Source: JBBWZH01 sp035544115 (GTDB lineage Bacteria; Actinomycetota; Actinomycetes; Mycobacteriales; CADCTP01). From it: a stretch of 64,000 nt of DNA. Of this stretch, positions 46,114 to 56,018 are shown piece after piece. A program made the translations under genes and the position numbers. Positions within the stretch are counted from its first letter, which is position 1; every line of letters begins with the position of its first letter. A model generated the notes under the pieces. That model was not told where the DNA came from. It saw nothing but the letters and a program-made list of their open reading frames with translations, and did not search any database. The stretch lies in contig OY970235.1 in the NCBI GenBank assembly GCA_963714145.1, positions 9,486,001 to 9,550,000 of the forward strand. Direction: 5' to 3'.

Positions 46114-46999
46114 ATGCCGGCCGCTGCGAGGTGGCCACGCCGCCGAGCGGTGTCATCCACGACATCGGCTACCAGCGCTACACCGGCCCGCGGCTGGGCC
46201 GCGGCTACGCGGTGCTGGTCGCTGTTCGTGCACGGCCTGCGGACCGCGTTCGGGCTGGGCCGCAGCGCCAAGGCGAAGATCTTCCCGTGGCATCGTGGTC
46301 GTGCATGGGCGTCGCGATCGCGGTGGTGGCGGTCGCGATCCGCGCCCAGACCGGCGAGGTCGAGGTGAACTACCTGCAGTTCGTCGACACCATGAGCGTG
46401 CCGCTGCATGCTGTTCCTCGCGGTGGTCGCGCCCGAGCTGGTCTCCCGGGACCTGCGCTCCCGGGTGCTGCCGCTGTACTTCTCCCGGCCGCTGCGCCGC
46501 GTCCGACTACGCGCTGGCCAAGCTGGCCGCGCTGGTCACGCGCGGTGTTCCTGCTGCTGGCCGGGCCGCAGCTGCTGATGTTCCTCGGCGGGCTGTTCAC
46601 GCAGACCGGCGGGGCGCACGGGGCCTGGCACGAGATCACCGACTTCCTCGGCGGGCTCGGCTACGCGGCGCTCACCGCGATCGTCTGCGGCGCGTTCGCA
46701 CTGCTGCTGGCCTCGCTCACCTGCGCGCCGGGCGGTCGCCGCGGTGGTGATCGCAGTCGGCTTCCTGATGACCACGCCGGTCGTCGGCGTGCTGATGTCG
46801 CTGGGCGGCACGACCGCGCGGCAACTCGCCTCGCTGGCCAGCCCGGTCTCCCTGGTCAGCGGCCTGGAAGCCTGGATCTACCGCACCGACGTGCAGGACA
46901 TCGGCGGTTTCGGCCCGGTCTACCTGCTCGTCGCGGTGGCCCTGGTCGCGGTCAGCACGGCCGTCCTGCTGCTCCGCTACCGGAAGGTGGCGCCGATGA
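46114..46999 (+). CDS. ABC-2 type permease 1 (frameshifted in this sequence)
   Basis: ATG 46114 has GGAGG (46104-46108) six bases upstream. The restored sequence begins MPALEVATPPSGVIHDIGYQ (the first residues depend on how doubled bases are read), continues RYTGPRLGRGY and has about six membrane helices such as VAIAVVAVAI, LLLAGPQLLMFLGGLF and VYLLVAVALVAVSTAVLLL. The periplasmic and helix pattern is that of ABC-2 permeases with the N-terminal HDIGYxxYxGPRLG motif. About ten extra bases occur (for example 46220/46221, 46406/46407). After correction it ends at TGA 46997-46999, overlapping the next ATG (ATGA). Substrate unknown. Confidence 0.78.
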
Positions 47000-47960
47000 C
47001 CCGACTGACGCCCGCACCGCGCCGACGACCGCGAACACGGTCGAGCTGCGCGGCGTCTCCCGCTGGTACGGCAACGTGGTCGCGGTCAACGACGTCACGA
47101 TGACGCTGCGGCCCGGGCGTGACCGGCCTGCTCGGCCCGAACGGCGCCGGCAAGACCACGCTGCTGCACATGATGGCCGGCTTCCTCGCCGCCGTCGCGG
47201 GGCGAGGTGACCGTCGGCCGGCCAGCCGGCCTGGCGCAACCCGGACGATCTACCGGACGCTCGGCCTGGTCAGCCGAGCGGGAGGCGGTGCACGGGTTCC
47301 TCACCGCCTGGCGAGTTCGTGCTGGCCAGCGCGCAAGCTGCACAAGCTGCCCGACCCGGCGGCGGCGGCCCGGCGGGCGCTGGACCTGGTCGAGATGACC
47401 GACGCCGCAGGACCGCCGGATCGAGCACGTACTCCAAGGGCATGCGCCAGCGCACCCGGGTGGCCGCCGCGCTGGTGCACGACCCGGCGGTGCTGCTGCT
47501 GGACGAGCCGTTCAACGGCATGGACCCGCGGCAGCGGATGCACATGATGGACGCTGCTGCACCGGCATGGGCGACGCAGGGCCGCGACCGTGCTGTTCAG
47601 CTCGCACATCCTGGAGGAGGTCGAGCAGGTCTCCGGCACCGTGCAGGTGATCGTGGCCGGCCGGCTGGCCGCGTCCGGCGACTTCCGCACGCATCCGCCG
47701 GCTGATGACGCACCGGCCGCACGTGTTCGCGATCCGCTCGCGCGACGACCGGCGGCTCGCGGTGGCGCTGATGGCCGAGCCGTCGGTGGCCGGCGTGGAC
47801 GTGGGGCCGGCCGGGCTGACCGTGCGGGCCGGCGACTACGGCACGTTCACCCGGGCGCTGCCGCGGATCGCGCTGCGGCGAGGGGATCCGGGTGCGCCAG
47901 GCTGATCGCCGTCCGACGAGTCGCTGGAGAGCGTCTTCTCCTACCTGGTCGTCGGCCTGA
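46996..47960 (+). CDS. ABC transporter ATPase 2 (frameshifted in this sequence)
   Basis: ATG 46996 overlaps the permease stop. Restored product of about 310 residues: VELRGVSRWYGNVVAVNDVT, Walker A GPNGAGKTTLLHMM, YSKGMRQRTRVAAALVHDP (signature), VLLLDEPFNGMDPRQR (Walker B) and VLFSSHILEEVEQV (H-loop). The C-terminal domain contains RPHVFAIRSRDDRRLAVALM. About twenty insertions are needed to restore it, the densest in the window. After correction a GTCGGCC doubled site gives GCC-TGA at 47958-47960, four bases before the second permease. Confidence 0.8.
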
Positions 47961-47964
47961 GCGC

Positions 47965-48697
47965 GTGCAGCCGAACGTCGACGTGAACGGGACGGTCGCC
48001 GCGATCACCGCCCGGGCGCTGTTCGGCCGGCGCCGGTTCCTGCTGCTGCTGCCGCTGCCGGTGCTGCTGGTCGGGCTGGCCGCGCTGGCGCACGCCGCGC
48101 AGCCGGACCCGACCGACTGGGGCGGCCCGGTGCTGGTCGGCCTCGGCTTCGCCGTGGTGCTGCCGATGATCGCGCTGATCGTCGGCACCGGCGTGCTCGG
48201 CTCCGAGATCGACGACGGCACGATCGTGCACATCCTGGCCAAGCCGCTGCCCCGGCGCGAGATCGTCCTGGCCAAGCTGGTGGTGGCGGCCGGGATCACC
48301 GCGGCGGTCAGCGCCGTGCCGATGTACCTGACCGGCCTGATCGTCGCCGGCGGCCGGCTCGGCCTGGGGCTGGCGCTGGCCAGCGTGCTCGGCTCGGTCG
48401 CCTACAGCGCGCTGTTCCTGACCGCTCAGCCTGCTCACCCGCCGCCCGGTGCTGATCGGCCTGCTCTACGTGCTGATCTGGGAGGGCCTGCTGGGCAACC
48501 TGCTGGCCGGCACCCGGCTGCTGTCCATCCAGCAGTACACGCTGACGATCGCGGCGAAGGCCGGCGACACCACGCTGCTGCCGGACAAGGTCTCGCTGCC
48601 GGTCGCGCTGGTGATGACCGCGGTGTTCCTGATCGGCGGCACGGTGCTCGCGATCGAGCGGCTGCGGTCGTTCCGGCTCACCGGGGAGACAGCCTGA
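47965..48697 (+). CDS. ABC-2 type permease 2 (one frameshift in this sequence)
   Basis: GTG 47965 starts MQPNVDVNGTVAAITARALF; about 243 residues after removing one extra base at 48423/48424. Six membrane helices: LLLLPLPVLLVGLAALAHAA, VLPMIALIVGTGVLGSEID, VVAAGITAAVSAVPMYLTG, LGLGLALASVLGSVAYSALF and others, ending ALVMTAVFLIGGTVLAIERL. EIDDGTIVHILAKPLPRREI is the cytoplasmic coupling motif usual in ABC-2 permeases. With the three upstream genes it forms a two-ATPase, two-permease exporter. Confidence 0.82.
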
Positions 48698-48800
48698 CCG
48701 CGGCCGCGGTTCCCGGCGCGGCGGCCCGGGGAACCGCGCTGGGGGTATCCGCAAACCGGTTCCGGGGGCTAGCCCCATCGGATGATCATGGCTGGCGCGC

Positions 48801-48806
48801 TACTGT
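48801..48806 (+). promoter_or_regulatory. -10 element TACTGT directly before the DUF1707 gene (leaderless)
   Basis: TACTGT ends seven bases before ATG 48814, so the transcript should begin at or just before the start codon, and no ribosome site is present in between. This is the usual geometry of leaderless actinobacterial genes. Confidence 0.55.
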
Positions 48807-48813
48807 CGACCCG

Positions 48814-49323
48814 ATGACCGATTCATCCCCACCGCTGCCGGCCGACGGCCCGCAGCCGGCCAGGCAGCCGGAACTGCTGCGTATCGGCAACGCCGAGCGG
48901 GAGCAGGTGGTCCAGCGCGTGCACGACGCGTTCGCCGAGGGCCGGCTGGACGCCGAGGAACTGCAACAGCGGCTGGACGCGGTCTACCGGGCCAAGACGG
49001 TGGCCGACCTGACCCCGCTGGTCCTCGACCTGCCGGCCAGATCCAGTCCCGGCGCCCGGCCGGAGCCGCGGCCGGTCCGGCCGCCGCGGCCGACGCTGCC
49101 GCGGCCGGTCGTGCAGCACCGCATCCCGACCGCGCTGCGGGTGCTGTGGATCATCTGGCTGACCGCGGTGGCCGTGAACGTGGCGGTCTGGCTGGTCGTG
49201 TGCATCACGACCGGCGACCTGATCTACGGCTGGCCGCTCTGGGTGGCGATGCCGGCCGGCACCGCGCTGCTGGTGCTGAGCATCGTGCTGCGCAAAGACC
49301 TCCCCGACCGCGACGAGCTCTGA
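48814..49323 (+). CDS. DUF1707 and SHOCT-like membrane protein
   Basis: A 169-residue protein. LLRIGNAEREQVVQRVHDAF followed by GRLDAEELQQRLDAVYRAKT and LTPLVLDLP is the DUF1707 domain (about 20-75). A Pro/Arg-rich linker leads to two membrane helices (VLWIIWLTAVAVNVAVWLVV and WPLWVAMPAGTALLVLSIVL). Function unknown; DUF1707 proteins are abundant in actinobacteria and often tied to membrane regulation. It has no doubled-base sites, although its neighbours on both sides are riddled with them. Confidence 0.88.
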   Translation: MTDSSPPLPADGPQPARQPELLRIGNAEREQVVQRVHDAFAEGRLDAEELQQRLDAVYRAKTVADLTPLVLDLPARSSPGARPEPRPVRPPRPTLPRPVVQHRIPTALRVLWIIWLTAVAVNVAVWLVVCITTGDLIYGWPLWVAMPAGTALLVLSIVLRKDLPDRDEL

Positions 49324-49458
49324 CCCCGCCGGCCGGAGCGCCGCCGGCCCGTCCGAAGTAGCTCAGATGGCTGCGCCCGGTGCCGATCGGAGAGCAGCGG
49401 ACGCCGATCGGCGCTGGCCGGTCGGTCGTACCGCGGCGCCGACGGCCGTAGGGGAGCC

Positions 49459-51129
49459 ATGGATCAGACCTTCGGACCGCTGCTCGATGCCCTGAAGTCG
49501 CGCGGGGCGGACCCGATCGCGGTCGAAGGCGCGCTGGCCGAGGCCGACCGCACCGGCCGGTCCTTCCGGGACGTGCTGATCAACGACCGGCTGGTCACCG
49601 AGACCGAGCTGACCGAGGCGTCCGCGGACGCGTTCGGCATCAACAGCGTCGACCTCGTCGGCTACCCGATCGACCCGGCCGCGGTCGCGAAGATCCCACT
49701 CCCGCTGGTGCTGCGGCACCGGGTGCTCGGGTTGTCGATGACCGACACCGAGATCGTCGTCGGGGTCACCGACCCCGGCGACGTGGTGGCCCTCGACGAC
49801 ATCCGCGCGGCCACCGGGCTGACCGTCCGGCCGGTGGTGGTGGCCCGCAGCGAGCTGCGCAGGATCATCGACCGGCTGCAGCCGGGAGGAGAGCGACCTG
49901 GGCGACATCGCCGAGTCGCTGCGCCCGGAGCCGGCGATGGTGGCGAACCTGACCTCGGCCGGCGAGGACGCGCCGATCGTCCGGTACGTGAACTCGCTGA
50001 TCGAGCAGGCGATCCAGAACCGGGCGTCCGACCTGCACCTGGAGCCGACCGAGAACGACATGCGGGTCCGCTACCGGATCGACGGCGTGCTGCACGAGGT
50101 CGACACCGTGCCGCACGGCGTGCAGTCCGCGCTGATCTCCCGGCTGAAGATCATGTCCAACGTCGACATCACCGAGCGCCGGGTGCCGCAGAACGGCCGC
50201 ATCACCGTCCAGATCGGCCCGCGCTCGGTCGACCTGCGGACCGCGACGCTGCCCACGGTGTGGGGCGAGAAGGTCGTGCTGCGGGTGCTGGACACCGGCG
50301 GCATCGACCTGAACCTGAAGAAGCTGGGCTTCACCGACGCACAACTACGACCGGTTCTCCGCCTCGTTCAGCAAGCCGCACGGGATGGTGCTGGTCACCG
50401 GGCCGACCGGGTCGGGCAAGTCGACCACGCTGTACGCGACGCTGTCGCAGATCAGCAAGCCCACGGTCAACATCATCACCGTCGAGGACCCGGTGGAGTA
50501 CCGGCTGCCGGGCGTCAACCAGGTGCAGGTCAACCACAAGGCGGGGCTGACGTTCGCCGCGGTGCTGCCGGCGATCCTGCGGTCCGACCCGGACATCGTG
50601 CTGATCGGCGAGATCCGCGACCGGGTCACCGCGCAGCTCGCCGTCGAGGCCGCCCTCACCGGCCACCTCGTGCTGTCCACTCTGCACACCAACGACGCGC
50701 CGAGCGCGGTCACCCGGCTCACCGAGATGGGCATCGAGCCGTTCCTGGTCGGTTCATCGCGTGGACTGCGTGCTCGCCCAGCGGCTGGCCCGGCGGCTGT
50801 GCGACTGGTGCAAGGAGGAGTACGCGCCGACCGCCGACGAGCTGGACGCCGCGCGCTGGCCGTACCCGGACCTGGACCGGCCGGAGGCGCTGTGGCAGCC
50901 GGTCGGCTGCCGCTCCTGCGTCGAACACCGGTTACCGCGGCCGGATCGCGCTGCACGAGGTGATGCCGATCACGGAGGAGATCGAGCGGCTGACGGTGCA
51001 GCGGGCATCGGCCAACGAGATCAGCGGGTGGCGCTGGCCGAGGGCATGCGGGAGCTGCGCCAGGACGGGCTGCCCAAGGCCGCCGCCGGGCAGACCTCGC
51101 TGCCCGAAGTGCTGCGGGTGGCGATCTGA
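49459..51129 (+). CDS. pilB: Type IV pilus assembly ATPase PilB (frameshifted in this sequence)
   Basis: ATG 49459, preceded by AGGGGAG. Restored length about 554 residues. An N-terminal MshEN/GSPII_E domain (LIDRLVTETELTEASADAFG-like, about 30-140) precedes the hexameric ATPase: RASDLHLEPTENDMRVRYRI, Walker A GPTGSGKSTTLYA, IITVEDPVEYRLPGVNQVQV (Asp box), LRSDPDIVLIGEIRD (Walker B), HTNDAPSAVTRL (His box), and the zinc site LCDWC...GCRSC. Six extra bases break the frame (49887/88, 50338/39, 50759/60, 50920/21 and two near 51022-51030). It drives pilus extension and opens the operon. Confidence 0.9.
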
Positions 51130-51181
51130 ACCACCCGCGGATTCGGCTAAACCCGGAGCGGTTGCGGTCGATCTGCCGGGC

Positions 51182-52337
51182 ATGGTCCTGCCGACACTGG
51201 AACCTTTCGGCACGGCCGCGGCGCACCATACGCTCAGTGACCCGCGGGCCGAGCTGGACAAGATGCTCGTCGCCCTGGTCGACGCGCAGCGGCTCCGACC
51301 TGCACCTGACCGTCGGCGCCCCGCCGACCATCCGGCTGCACGGCGCCCTGCGGTCGCTGCCCGAGTACCCGGCAGCTCGGCGGCGGCGGACACCGAGGCG
51401 CTGCTCGCGCTCGCAGTGTCGACGACGACGCAGTGGGCCGCCTTCGAGCGCGAGCACGAGCTCGACTTCGCGTACAGCATCGCCGGACGTCTCCCGGTTC
51501 CGGGTGAACCTCTACGTGCAGCGCGGCTCGTACGGCGCGCGCGTTCCGGGTGATCCCGCACACGATCAAGCCGCTGCGACGAGCTCGGCGTGCCCGAGTC
51601 GGTGGCCCGGTTCGCGCACCTGCCGCGCGGGCTGGTGCTGGTCACCGGCCCGACCGGATCGGGCAAGACGACCACGCTGGCCGCGCTGCTGGACCTGGCC
51701 AACCGCACCCGGTCCGCGCACATCGTCACCATCGAGGACCCGATCGAGTTCCTGCACCCGCACCAGCGCTGCCTGGTCAACCAGCGCGAGGTCGGCTCCG
51801 ACACCGCGTCGTTCGCGATCGCGCTGCAAGCACGCGCTGCGCCAGGACCCGGACATCATCCTGGTCGGCGAGCTGCGCGACCTGGAGACCACGGCGACCG
51901 CGCTGACCGCCGCCGAGACCGGCCACCTGGTGCTGGCGACCCTGCACACGCAGAGCGCGGCGCAGACCATCGACCGGATCATCGACATCTTCCCGCCGCA
52001 CCAGCAGCACGCAGATCCGCGCGCAGCTGTCCACCGCGCTGCAGGGCGTGGTGACCCAGGCGCTGTGCGCCCGGGCGGACGGCAGCGGGCGGACCGTGGT
52101 CACCGAGATCCTGATCGCCACGCCGGCCATCCGGAACCTGATCCGCGAGGGCAAGACCCACCAGATCCCGTCGTTCATGCAGTCCGGCGCGGCCGACGGC
52201 ATGCTCGCCTTCGACCAGCACCTGGCCGAGCGGGTCCGGCAGCAGGTCATCACGTTCGAGCAGGGGCTGGAGCTGTGCCACTCGGCCGAGGAGTTCCAGC
52301 GCCTCAGCCGGACGGAGCTGACCGCCGATGCCGATGA
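51182..52337 (+). CDS. pilT: Pilus retraction ATPase PilT (frameshifted in this sequence)
   Basis: ATG 51182 gives MVLPTLEPFG. Restored product of about 380 residues: SDLHLTVGAPPTIRLHGALR (PAS-like N-terminal domain), SRFRVNLYVQRGSYGAAFRV, Walker A GPTGSGKTTTLAALLD, IVTIEDPIEFLH, ALRQDPDIILVGELRDLETT (Walker B), HTQSAAQTIDRIIDIFP and the C-terminal GMLAFDQHLAERVR. About nine extra bases occur, for example 51289/90, 51539/40, 51826/27 and 52010/11. Corrected, it ends at TGA 52335-52337, overlapping pilC (ATGA). It powers pilus retraction, so twitching or DNA uptake is possible. Confidence 0.88.
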
Positions 52338-53572
52338 CCAAGACGTTCGAATACGAGACCGTCGACACCGCGGGCAAGCGGTCGAAGGGCCGGCTGGACG
52401 CCAGCAACGAGACGGCTGCCGCCCACATGCTGCGGCAGCAGGGTGTGGTGCCACTGTCCATCGAGGAGTCCGGCAGCGGGCTGCGGCGAGAGCTGACCAT
52501 CCCGGGGGCCGGCAACCGGGTCACGCTACAGGACCTGGCGGTCTTCTCCCGCCAGTTCGCCACCATGACCTCGTCCGGCATGTCGCTGCTGCGCTCGCTG
52601 GCCATCCTGGAGGACCAGACCAGCAGGCCCGCGCTGAAGAAGGCGATCGGCGAGGTGCGCACGGACGTCGAGGGCGGCGACGTCGCTGTCGTCGTCGCTG
52701 GCCAAGCACGACCGGATCTTCCCGCTGCTGATGGTCGCGATGATCCGGGCCGGCGAGACCGGCGGCTTCCTCGACGGCGCGCTGGAACGGATCGCCACCA
52801 ACTTCGAGAAGGACGCCGCGCTGCGCGGCAAGATCAAGAGCGCGCTGACCTACCCGGCGATCGTGCTGCTGTTCAGCGGCGTGCTGATCAGCGGCGTCCT
52901 GATCTTCATCGTGCCGATCTTCGAGAAGATGTTCGACCAGCTCGGCGGCAAGCTGCCGCTGCCGACCCAGCTCATGGTCACCGCCAGCCACACGCTGGCC
53001 TGGTCCGGCCCGCTGTTCGTGGCCGTGGTGGTCGGTGGCACGGTGGCGTTCAAGGCCCAACTGCGCCGCAGCACCGGGCTGCGGCTGCAGGTCGACCGGC
53101 TGAAGCTGCGGCTGCCGGTGTTCGGCCCGCTGTGCCACGAAGATCGCGATCAGCCGGTTCTCCCGCAACCTGGGCACGCTGCTCGGCGTCGGCGTGCCGG
53201 TGCATGCAGGCGCTGGACGTGGTCGGCGCCACCACCGGCAACGCGGTCATCACCGAGGCCATGGGGGACGTGCAGGACGTCGGTGCGGGAGGGCCAGCCG
53301 ATGTCGTCCCGCGCTGCGGCAACCACGGCGTCTTCCCACCGATGGTCACCCAGATGATCGAGGTCGGCGAGGAGAGCGGCCAGATCAGCCAGATGCTCGA
53401 CAAGATCGCCGACTTCTACGACCGCGAGGTGGATATCGGCCGCCGAGTCCCTGACCGCGTCGATCGAACCGATCATGGTGCTCGCTCATGGGCGTCGATC
53501 GTCGGCGGGATGGTCATCTGCCTCTACCTGCCGATGTTCACGATCTACCAGAACATCCAGGGCGCGCAGTGA
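52334..53572 (+). CDS. pilC: Inner-membrane platform protein PilC (frameshifted in this sequence)
   Basis: ATG 52334 (MTKTFEYETVDTAGKRSKGR) is preferred over ATG 52328. Restored length about 409 residues with two GspF domains. First: LAVFSRQFATMTSSGMSLLR, AKHDRIFPLLMVAMIRAGET-GGFLD and a helix IVLLFSGVLISGVLIFIVPI. Second: FSRNLGTLLGVGVPVMQALD, MIEVGEESGQISQMLDKIAD and the final helix GVIVGGMVICLYLPMF. Nine extra bases, all between 52681 and 53497, break the frame. It couples the ATPases to pilin polymerisation. Confidence 0.9.
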   Translation: MTKTFEYETVDTAGKRSKGRLDASNETAAAHMLRQQGVVPLSIEESGSGLRRELTIPGAGNRVTLQDLAVFSRQFATMTSSGMSLLRSLAILEDQTSRPALKKAIGEVRTDVEGGDVAVVVAGQARPDLPAADGRDDPGRRDRRLPRRRAGTDRHQLREGRRAARQDQERADLPGDRAAVQRRADQRRPDLHRADLREDVRPARRQAAAADPAHGHRQPHAGLVRPAVRGRGGRWHGGVQGPTAPQHRAAAAGRPAEAAAAGVRPAVPRRSRSAGSPATWARCSASACRCMQALDVVGATTGNAVITEAMGDVQDVGAGGPADVVPRCGNHGVFPPMVTQMIEVGEESGQISQMLDKIADFYDREVDIGRRVPDRVDRTDHGARSWASIVGGMVICLYLPMFTIYQNIQGAQ

Positions 53573-53613
53573 ACGCCCGGCTCCGTCCGCACCAAGCAAC
53601 GGGAGGAAATGCC

Positions 53614-54042
53614 ATGCACGCAAGGCTCCAGGCGGCCCGGGAGGAGCGCGACGATCGCGGCTTCACCCTGATCGAGCTCCTGGTGGTCGTCGTGATCATC
53701 GGCGTGCTGGTCGCGATCGCGATCCCGGTCTACCTGAACTACCGCAAGGGCGCCGAGAACAAGTCGGCCGAGTCGGACGCGCGCAACGCGGTGCCGGCCA
53801 TCGAGCAGTGCTACAACGACAACAACAACAAGTACCCGGCGAGCGTGACCGGGGCCGCGTCCGGGGCGCCGATCAACCTGGAGTGCGGCGCCGGCAACCC
53901 GCAGACGATCAACACGTCGACCGGCAACCTGATCACCTACACCAACGGCGGGACCACGTACACGGTCGCGGTGAAGAACGACGACACCCTCGTCACCTAC
54001 ACCTACACCAGTTCCAACGGGAAGCTCACCAAGACGCCCTGA
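53614..54042 (+). CDS. pilA: Major type IV pilin PilA
   Basis: A 142-residue prepilin; GGGAGG lies eight bases before ATG 53614. The prepilin site is DRG / FTLIELLVVVVIIGVLVA: cleavage after Gly16, Phe at +1 and Glu at +5. The hydrophobic helix is followed by a small C-terminal domain with two Cys (EQCYNDNNNK and LECGAGNPQ) that may form a disulfide. NKYPAS and many Thr/Asn residues fit a thin surface pilin. The frame is intact, unlike its neighbours. Higher Asn/Thr content is normal for pilins. Confidence 0.95.
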   Translation: MHARLQAAREERDDRGFTLIELLVVVVIIGVLVAIAIPVYLNYRKGAENKSAESDARNAVPAIEQCYNDNNNKYPASVTGAASGAPINLECGAGNPQTINTSTGNLITYTNGGTTYTVAVKNDDTLVTYTYTSSNGKLTKTP

Positions 54043-54146
54043 CCGGACCGCGCCGGCCGGGGTGCCGACCGCCCCCGGCCGGCGCGCCGGCCTGCCGCCG
54101 TGCGGCCAGGTACGACACCGTCCATTGTGGACACGGGGGAGGGGCT

Positions 54147-54927
54147 GTGCTGCTCGCGTTGAGCGGTGTACTGGGCCTGGCCGCCGGCTCCTTCCTGAAC
54201 GTCGTCGATGTACCGGGTGCCGCGGGCCGAGTCGCTGCTGCGACCCGGCTCGCACTGTCCACAGTGCCTGGTGCCGATCCGGCGCCGGCACAACGTGCCG
54301 GTGCTCGGCTGGCTGCTGCTGCGCGGCCGGTGCGCGCACTGCCGGCGGCCGATCAGCGCGCGCTACCCGCTGGTCGAGGCCGGCACCGCGGTGCTGTTCG
54401 TCGCGGTCACCGCCCGGCTGGGCGCCAGCCCCGAGCTGCCGGCGTACCTGTACCTGGCCGCGATCGCGGTGGCGCTGGCGCTGATCGACCTGGACCAGCA
54501 CCGGCTGCCGAACGCGATCGTGCTGCCGTCCTACCTGGTCGGCGCGGTGCTGCTGGTGCCGGCGGCGGCCGCATCGGGGGACTGGCCGGCGGCCGGCCGC
54601 GGGCTGCTGGCGATGGCGCTGCTCTGGCTGGGGTTCCGGGCGCTGATGCTGATCCATCCGGCCGGGATGGGTTACGGCGACGTCAAGCTCGCCGGGCTGC
54701 TCGGGCTGTTCCTGGGCTGGCTCGGTTGGGGCCAGGTCTGGGTCGGCGCGTTCGCCGGCTTCCTGCTCGGCGCGCTGGCCGGCGCCGTGCTGCTGGCCAC
54801 CCGGCGGGCCACCCGCCGGACCGCGATCCCGTTCGGCCCGGCCATGCTCGCCGGAGCGCTGCTGGCGGTGTTCGCCACCGGCCCGATCGCGGCCTGGTAC
54901 GGCTCGCTGCTCGCCGTCCCGACCTGA
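54147..54927 (+). CDS. pilD: Prepilin peptidase PilD (one frameshift in this sequence)
   Basis: GTG 54147 after GGGGGAGGGG. Removing one extra base at 54206/54207 gives 259 residues: SFLNVVMYRVPRAESLLRPG, two CxxC pairs (HCPQC and GRCAHC) that bind zinc in the methyltransferase domain, ALIDLDQHRLPN with the first catalytic Asp, and GMGYGDVKLAGLLG with the G-x-G-D motif. Several membrane helices follow. It cleaves and N-methylates PilA and the minor pilins encoded downstream. Confidence 0.93.
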
Positions 54928-54991
54928 CCCGGTCGACCGACCACACCCGCCGGGCCGGCGCACCGACCCCGTACCGCCGAAGGAGCTGGAG

Positions 54992-56018
54992 ATGGCGACC
55001 GCAGAACCGATCGGACTGGACATCGGTTCGTCCTCGATCCGCGCGGTGCAGACCAGCCGTGGCAAGGACGGGCTGTCGATCACGAACTTCGGCCTGGCGC
55101 CGCTGCCGTCCGGCGCCGTGGCCGCCGGCGTCATCCACGACGACCGGGCTGTCACCGCCGCGCTGCGGGCGCTCTGGTCGTCCGCGAAGTTCGGCAACAA
55201 GCAGGTCGTCCTCGGGGTGACCCACCCGCAGGTGGTGGTCCGCGAGCTGACCGTGTCGAACCTGCCCGAGCGGGAGCTGCGCCGAGTCGCTGCCGTTCCA
55301 GGTCCGGGACGTGCTGCCGATCCCGGTGGAGAAGGCGCTGCTGGACTTCCAACCGCTGGAGCCACCGTCCAAGAACGACACCATTCGGGGGCTGCTGATC
55401 GCCGCGCCCAAGGACGTGGTGCTGACCGCGGTGCGGGCGATCGAGCGGGCCGGCCTGCACGTGGCCCGGGTCGACCTGGCCTCGTTCGCGCTGCTGCGGG
55501 CGGCGTCCAGGTTGGACACCCAGGTGGAGGCGCTGGTCGATATCGGTGCCCGGCTGACCACGGTGCTGGTGCACATCGACGGGGTGCCGCTGATCGTGCG
55601 CACCATCCCGCGCGGCGGCGTGGAGATCACCGAGATGATCGCGGCCCGGCTCGGCGCGACCGTGGCCGAGGCGGAGTCGCTGAAGTGCCGGGTGGGGCTC
55701 CGCTCCGACGACGGCCCGGAGACCGCGGACGTGGTCCGGGAGGCGATCCGGCCGCTGGTCAGCGAGATCCGCAGCTCGTTCGCGTACCTGACCAGCGGCG
55801 CCCGGCAGACGAAGGTGCGCCGGCTGGCACTGGCCGGTGGCGGCGCGCTGCTGCCCGGGCTGCCAGAGGCGCTGAGTGCGCAACTGGAGGTCGAGGCGAT
55901 CATCGCGGACCCGGTGGCCCGGCTGCGGGACCAGCGCCGGGGCAAGCACGACAGCCTCGAACTGCTGCGTTCGTCGGCCGCGGTCTCGATCGGCCTCACC
56001 CTAGGAGCGGCCAGATGA
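54992..56018 (+). CDS. pilM: Pilus assembly actin-like ATPase PilM (one frameshift in this sequence)
   Basis: ATG 54992 with AAGGAGCTGGAG upstream. One extra base at 55279/55280 breaks it; restored length 341 residues. GLDIGSSSIRAVQTSR is the phosphate-1 loop of the FtsA/PilM fold, ESLPFQVRDVLPIPVEKALL is a PilM hallmark, then VEALVDIGARLTTVLVHIDG (phosphate 2) and LALAGGGALLPGLPEALS (adenosine motif). PilM binds the PilN N-terminus on the cytoplasmic side. The stop overlaps pilN (ATGA). Confidence 0.92.

Noticed and set aside
45197..55290. Programmed frameshifting or true pseudogenes in the ABC and pilus genes.
   Set aside because: Up to twenty shifts per gene could not be read through, and decaying genes would also show stops, missense changes and insertions in all codon phases. 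Every family motif is intact and the extra bases keep to the wobble position.
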